A stretch of 10,285 nt of DNA, taken from positions 1 through 10,285 of the forward strand of contig JALHUQ010000116.1 of assembly GCA_022866645.1 (NCBI GenBank), given 5' to 3'. The stretch comes from Woeseiaceae bacterium. GTDB taxonomy: Bacteria > Pseudomonadota > Gammaproteobacteria > Steroidobacterales > Woeseiaceae. Position 1 is the first letter of the stretch. Each line of letters starts with the position of its first letter. A program made the translations under genes and the position numbers. The notes beneath the pieces are model-generated. The model made no database searches and had not been told where the DNA came from. It worked only from the letters and a program-made list of their open reading frames with translations. Shown piece by piece: positions 7,001-10,285 of this stretch.

Positions 7001-7556
7001 ATATCTTGATGCTCAACTTGCAGATTTGAATGAGGCTCTGACAACTCTCGAAGGCGCCATTCGCAAGATTGACCGTGAAACCCGGACTCGATTCCGCGAA
7101 ACATTCGACAACGTGAACGATGGATTCAAGCTCCTGTTTCCGAAACTATTCGGCGGCGGGCACGCCTATCTGGAATTGACCGGGGATGACTTGCTGACAA
7201 CAGGTATTACGGTAATGGCTCGGCCTCCCGGCAAGCGAAACAGTACGATCCATTTGTTGTCCGGTGGCGAGAAAGCGCTGACCGCCGTTGCGCTGGTGTT
7301 CGCAATATTCGAGCTGAATCCTGCGCCATTTTGCATGCTTGACGAGGTTGACGCACCGTTGGACGATGCTAACGTCGGACGTTTTTGCAATATCGTGAGA
7401 GAGATGTCGGAAAAAGTGCAGTTCGTGTTCATCACTCACAACAAGGTGACGATGGAACTGGCTCGTCAACTGTCCGGTGTAACAATGCAGGAGCCCGGTG
7501 TGTCACGACTGGTATCGGTCGACCTCGACGCTGCGGTGAAAATGGCGGCAAGTTAG
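4047..7556 (+). CDS. smc: Chromosome segregation ATPase SMC
   Basis: SMC dimers with ScpA and ScpB form the bacterial condensin that organises and separates chromosomes. The 1169-residue protein has the full family architecture. The N-terminal head carries Walker A GPNGCGKS at 31-38 and the Q-loop region YSIIEQGM at about 141-148. A long charged coiled coil runs from about 170 to 505. A hinge domain follows at about 505-660 (GWLQGAGLEQNH, VLGDYLQAICVSD, TADGVWLG). The returning coil reaches about 1010. The C-terminal head carries the signature LSGGEKALTA at 1071-1080 and Walker B FCMLDEVDAPLDD, with Asp1099 and catalytic Glu1100, then the switch region FITHNK. The start MRLSKIKLAGFKSF is the standard SMC N-terminus; its ribosome site is weak. 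The gene is divergent from dksA across 232 bp; a weak TACACT at 4006-4011 could be its -10, but I see no good -35. It heads the smc-zipA-ligA cluster. Confidence 0.98.
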   Translation: MRLSKIKLAGFKSFVDPTTITFPSSLVGVVGPNGCGKSNVIDAVRWVMGESSASRLRGDSITDVIFNGSSTRKPVGAASVELLFDNSDTTLEGQYAKYAEIAIRREVSRDGISNYFLNGAKCRRKDITGVFLGTGLGPRSYSIIEQGMISRLIEAKPEDMRVFLEEAAGISKYKERRRETSSRIKHTRENLDRLLDVLDEVEKQIKHLDRQAKTAERYSRYKNDERRTAAELLALHTKDLDDRARHAGARLAERKTSLEAAIAKQRSLEAALEATRVRQTERSDEFNAVQGRYYKVGSEIARLEQSIEHARELRDRQQKDLELAIDGAKEIAGHIDHDETEIEQLELTLSELVPGLEQARQSELASAASLQRAEDALSEWQRHWDEHSGKFSEALQAQSVESTRSEQLESRLLSFSERRKKIAEAEVVASPEALKVTHDEFAEKELRKRQARDEFDRHLTDIADKIRKLREQDRKLTHLVDERHTTLQDAKGKYASLEALQQAALGGADDGIQGWLQGAGLEQNHRVAQKLDVESGWEKAVETVLGDYLQAICVSDITPVTENIGKLKTGEITIFRDQSKDGDSVQTENTLAAKTSGAPAAAVEILSRVRVAESLGQALSIRETLSDGASVVTADGVWLGKNWLRVSRDKEGKAGILAREHQMRRLKSDVRELQARHDSARKLLNDGRMRLTQFEERREALQRDASSLLNEYSEVKAALDSARYRMDQANARKVALTEESGELDSERISAEDELRESQRVRVLASDALERLNAEKKDLELRREELRAELQRVRAQSAEDRQSVQNIAIQFESRRTSKESAAQNLERMRRQLAQFRTRETEILSQLENSQTPLAGNKEKLAIQLENRLVVEAELSTARQIVEKVESELRELDQSRMQIDQSVDEARSMVSEAEMATQELKVRREGYTDQLAHTNFELEPLLDEMDAAATIESWEAKLESVRSRIDRLGPINLAAIDEFKEQSERKEYLDAQLADLNEALTTLEGAIRKIDRETRTRFRETFDNVNDGFKLLFPKLFGGGHAYLELTGDDLLTTGITVMARPPGKRNSTIHLLSGGEKALTAVALVFAIFELNPAPFCMLDEVDAPLDDANVGRFCNIVREMSEKVQFVFITHNKVTMELARQLSGVTMQEPGVSRLVSVDLDAAVKMAAS

Positions 7557-7578
7557 CCGGCATTGGTGAGTACGAAAG

Positions 7579-8226
7579 ATGGACGGTCTGCGTTGGTTGC
7601 TGTTGTTATTTGGACTCCTGGTGATCGCCGGTGTCTATCTTTATAGCCGCAGAGAAAAGACGCCCTCGAGCACGAACCCTGGGGCAGATCGGGTCGCGCC
7701 GAGCCTCGACGGCGAGCCGACGGAAGATCAGGAAGCAGACCCCACAACGACGATAGTTGATGGCGAGGACGATGATGCGATTAGCCATTTCGCAGCGGAT
7801 ACGCCGCAGAAAATTGTGACGGTCCGAATTGTTGCGCGAGACAAAAAGTCCTTTCCGGGTGATGAACTGATTCTGAGCATGCGTGGTATTGGACTTCGTC
7901 ACGGCAAGTTCGGAATTTTTCATCGTTACGACGGTAACGACGAAAGCGAATCAATTTTCAGCGCGGCCAGTCTCGTCGAACCGGGAAGTTTCGACTTGCA
8001 GAATATCAAGGAGCAGGTGATTCCGGGCATTAGTTTGTTTCTGGTTTTGCCGGGACCGATTGACAGCGTTGAGGCGTTCGACTTGATGCTGGCTGCGGCA
8101 AGGACGCTGACGCAATCGCTGAATGGTGAACTTCTTGATGAGTCTGGCAGCACTCTGAGCATTCAACGCGAGCGCTATTTGCGTGAAGAAATCATTCAGT
8201 TTCAACACAAATTTCTGGTGTCCTGA
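7579..8226 (+). CDS. zipA: Cell division protein ZipA, short-linker form
   Basis: ZipA tethers FtsZ filaments to the inner membrane early in divisome assembly and is restricted to gammaproteobacteria. The 215-residue protein starts with one membrane segment at about residues 4-22 (LRWLLLLFGLLVIAGVYLY) followed by positive residues, which gives the expected outside-N topology. A short hydrophilic linker at about 24-75 is rich in Asp and Glu. The C-terminal FtsZ-binding domain spans about 78-212, with recognisable stretches such as FGIFHRYD, FSAASLVEPGSFD and PGISLFLVLPGP. The linker is far shorter than in E. coli ZipA (328 residues overall). GGTGAG lies eight bases before the ATG. The gene begins 22 bp after the smc stop and is followed 20 bp later by ligA, a common gammaproteobacterial order that supports the assignment. 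Confidence 0.93.
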   Translation: MDGLRWLLLLFGLLVIAGVYLYSRREKTPSSTNPGADRVAPSLDGEPTEDQEADPTTTIVDGEDDDAISHFAADTPQKIVTVRIVARDKKSFPGDELILSMRGIGLRHGKFGIFHRYDGNDESESIFSAASLVEPGSFDLQNIKEQVIPGISLFLVLPGPIDSVEAFDLMLAAARTLTQSLNGELLDESGSTLSIQRERYLREEIIQFQHKFLVS

Positions 8227-8246
8227 CTAAGGCCGGTCCGACGCTG

Positions 8247-10274
8247 ATGTCTGTGTCCATTGCTACACGCAAGAAAGCCGAGTCTCTTCGAGACCAGATT
8301 CGACATCATAACCACCGCTACCATGTACTGGACGATCCGGAGATCCCGGACGCCGAGTACGATCGGCTCCTGCGCGAACTAGTGGCACTGGAAGCGGAAC
8401 ACGCTGAGCTTGTGTCGGCTGATTCACCAACTCAGCGAGTTGGTGACACGCCGCTGTCCGCGTTCGGCACTGTGCAACACGAGCTGCCAATGCTCTCGCT
8501 GGGCAATGCCTTCAGCGAAGACGAACTTCGGGACTTTCATCGACGAGTTCTCGATCGGCTCGAACTCGACGATCAGGCGGAGCTGATTTACGCGGCCGAA
8601 CCAAAACTTGATGGGGCCGCTGTCAGCCTGATGTACGAAAATGGAGTTCTGGCTCGGGGAGCAACTCGTGGAGATGGGACGAAGGGCGAAGACATTACGC
8701 ACAACGTTCGGACGATTGAAGCAGTCCCGTTGAGGCTGATAGGCAAGGGATATCCGGCTCGCCTGGAAGTTCGTGGTGAAGTATTCATGCCAAAGGCGGG
8801 ATTCGAGGCGTACAACGCCAAGGCGCGGGCTGCCGGCGAAAAAACCTTCGTCAATCCTCGCAACGCCGCCGCTGGAAGTCTGAGGCAGCTGGACCCGAAA
8901 CTGACGGCCGAGCGCCCACTGGACATGTATGCGTACTCGATAGGCGTAGCTGCCGGCGGACATCTCCCGACACGACACAGCGAGATTATTGACCGGCTGC
9001 GAGATTGGGGAATCAAGGTCTGCCCGGAACGATGCGTGGTGAATGGTGTTGAGGGCTGCCTTGCGTTTTACAGGAGCATGGGCGAGCGTCGCAATGAGTT
9101 GAGTTATGAGATGGATGGCGTTGTTTACAAGGTTGATAGCCTGCAGATGCAAGCTGAGCTCGGATTTGTTTCGCGGGCACCTCGCTGGGCTATCGCTCAC
9201 AAATTTCCGGCCCAGGAAGAGCTCACGGTCGTCGAGGATGTCGAGTTTCAGGTTGGACGCACGGGTGCAGTGACGCCTGTCGCGCGGCTGAAGCCTGTCT
9301 TTGTGGGTGGTGTGACCGTTAGCAATGCGACATTGCACAATATCGAAGAGCTACACCGAAAAGATGTGCGTATCGGTGACACAGTCATCGTTCGCAGGGC
9401 AGGGGATGTGATTCCGGAAGTTGCAAGCGTGATTCTCGATCGCCGACCAAAGGGTACGCGACGTATTCAGCTGCCGAAAAACTGTCCCGTGTGTAATTCG
9501 CATGTTGTGCGCGAAGAGGGTGAGGCCGTTGCGCGATGTACGGCTGGAGTGTTCTGCGCCGCACAACGGACCGAAGCACTAAAGCATTTCGTTTCACGAC
9601 GCGCACTCGATATCGAGGGGTTCGGCGCGAAGTTAGTTGAGCAGCTGGTTGCGACTGATCGTCTCAAGACGCCCGCAGATATCTTTCAGTTAAGCAGCGG
9701 GGAGCTTGCTGAGCTGGATCGCATGGGAAAGAAGTCTGCAGACAACTTGATGCGATCGATCCAGGCGAGCAAGTCAACCACCTTGGCTCGATTTCTCTTC
9801 GCGCTGGGCATACGAGAAGTTGGTGAGGCAACTGCGGCTAGCATCGCAGCTCACTTCGGCAGTTTGGACAATGTGGTGGCTGCGACAGAGCAGGACTTGC
9901 AAAGCGTCAGGGATGTCGGGCCGGTTGTTGCAACTCGAGTAAAGTCGTTTTTCGCCGAGGCACACAATCTGGAGGTCATTGCCCGATTACGGGAATACGG
10001 CGTCGTCTGGCCCGAATCGGACCCGATTGAGGCGACGGAGGACGGTGTGTTATTCGGAAAGACGTTCGTTATCACGGGCACATTGCCGACCATGACACGC
10101 GATGCGGCAAAGGATTTGATTCAATCGGCAGCTGGGAAAGTTACCAGCAGCATTTCAGCGAAAACGGACTATCTCGTGGCTGGGGAAAAGGCTGGATCCA
10201 AGTTATCGAAAGCGGAAAAACTCAAAGTTGCCATCCTTGACGAGGCCGCTCTCCTGGACCTCATTTCCAGATAA
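8247..10274 (+). CDS. ligA: NAD-dependent DNA ligase LigA
   Basis: LigA seals nicks between Okazaki fragments and during repair, using NAD+ as the adenylate donor. The 675-residue length is typical (E. coli 671). The N-terminal Ia domain has HNHRYHVLDDPEIPDAEYD, which contacts the NMN part of NAD+. The adenylation domain has KLDG with the AMP-accepting Lys120, and EVRGE at 174-178. An OB-fold follows at about 320-400. The zinc finger has Cys413, Cys416, Cys431 and Cys437, with the same spacing as E. coli 408/411/426/432. Helix-hairpin-helix repeats occupy about 440-590. The C-terminal BRCT domain covers about 595-675 (GKTFVITGTLPTMTR, KTDYLVAGEKAGSKLSKA). No key residue appears lost. The ATG at 8247 fits the family N-terminus, although no strong Shine-Dalgarno is well placed, so coupling to zipA is plausible. 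The stop lies 11 bp from the window edge. Confidence 0.98.
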   Translation: MSVSIATRKKAESLRDQIRHHNHRYHVLDDPEIPDAEYDRLLRELVALEAEHAELVSADSPTQRVGDTPLSAFGTVQHELPMLSLGNAFSEDELRDFHRRVLDRLELDDQAELIYAAEPKLDGAAVSLMYENGVLARGATRGDGTKGEDITHNVRTIEAVPLRLIGKGYPARLEVRGEVFMPKAGFEAYNAKARAAGEKTFVNPRNAAAGSLRQLDPKLTAERPLDMYAYSIGVAAGGHLPTRHSEIIDRLRDWGIKVCPERCVVNGVEGCLAFYRSMGERRNELSYEMDGVVYKVDSLQMQAELGFVSRAPRWAIAHKFPAQEELTVVEDVEFQVGRTGAVTPVARLKPVFVGGVTVSNATLHNIEELHRKDVRIGDTVIVRRAGDVIPEVASVILDRRPKGTRRIQLPKNCPVCNSHVVREEGEAVARCTAGVFCAAQRTEALKHFVSRRALDIEGFGAKLVEQLVATDRLKTPADIFQLSSGELAELDRMGKKSADNLMRSIQASKSTTLARFLFALGIREVGEATAASIAAHFGSLDNVVAATEQDLQSVRDVGPVVATRVKSFFAEAHNLEVIARLREYGVVWPESDPIEATEDGVLFGKTFVITGTLPTMTRDAAKDLIQSAAGKVTSSISAKTDYLVAGEKAGSKLSKAEKLKVAILDEAALLDLISR

Positions 10275-10285
10275 ACACCCTGACA

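Noticed and set aside
8424..9338. Long minus-strand open frame of 304 codons
   Set aside because: It lies entirely within ligA, which has all expected motifs. The frame shows no recognisable domain.

Overview
The window reads as a stretch of gammaproteobacterial core chromosome at moderate GC. The reasons are the gene order smc-zipA-ligA, a dksA-gluQ pair, a YheT-type hydrolase and a pnp gene. The presence of a true SMC rather than MukB, together with ZipA, argues for a gammaproteobacterium outside the Enterobacterales/Vibrionales group. I cannot place it below class with confidence. I see no mobile elements, CRISPR array, rRNA or tRNA, and almost all of the sequence is explained by seven genes.

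Layout from left to right. Positions 1-801 (+) are the 3' part of pnp (PNPase: end of the catalytic core, KH and S1), closed by a strong intrinsic terminator. It converges on a minus-strand yheT-like alpha/beta hydrolase (856-1884), whose stop codon lies in the T-tract of the pnp terminator. Upstream of that hydrolase is a structured 170-bp gap (1885-2053). It holds a minus-strand promoter-like sequence, a 10-bp hairpin with a C-rich loop and a near-perfect minus-strand terminator. This is a candidate small RNA, or an attenuator for the hydrolase. Next come the minus-strand genes gluQ (2054-2956) and dksA (2969-3814), probably one operon read from a clear TATAAT promoter at 3848-3853. The divergent plus-strand cluster smc (4047-7556), zipA (7579-8226) and ligA (8247-10274) has gaps of only about 20 bp.

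Functional picture: RNA decay (PNPase), stringent-response transcription control (DksA), tRNA modification (GluQ), chromosome organisation (SMC), divisome anchoring (ZipA) and DNA replication/repair (LigA). These are housekeeping jobs, and I did not find a new multi-gene system here.

Three points deserve a second look. DksA has lost three of its four zinc cysteines and carries a 130-residue lysine-rich, acid-free, histone-H1-like N-terminal tail built partly from a 15-bp tandem repeat. The gluQ-yheT gap has the layout of a small RNA or attenuator. The dksA promoter has an all-G/C discriminator that fits feedback control by DksA and ppGpp.
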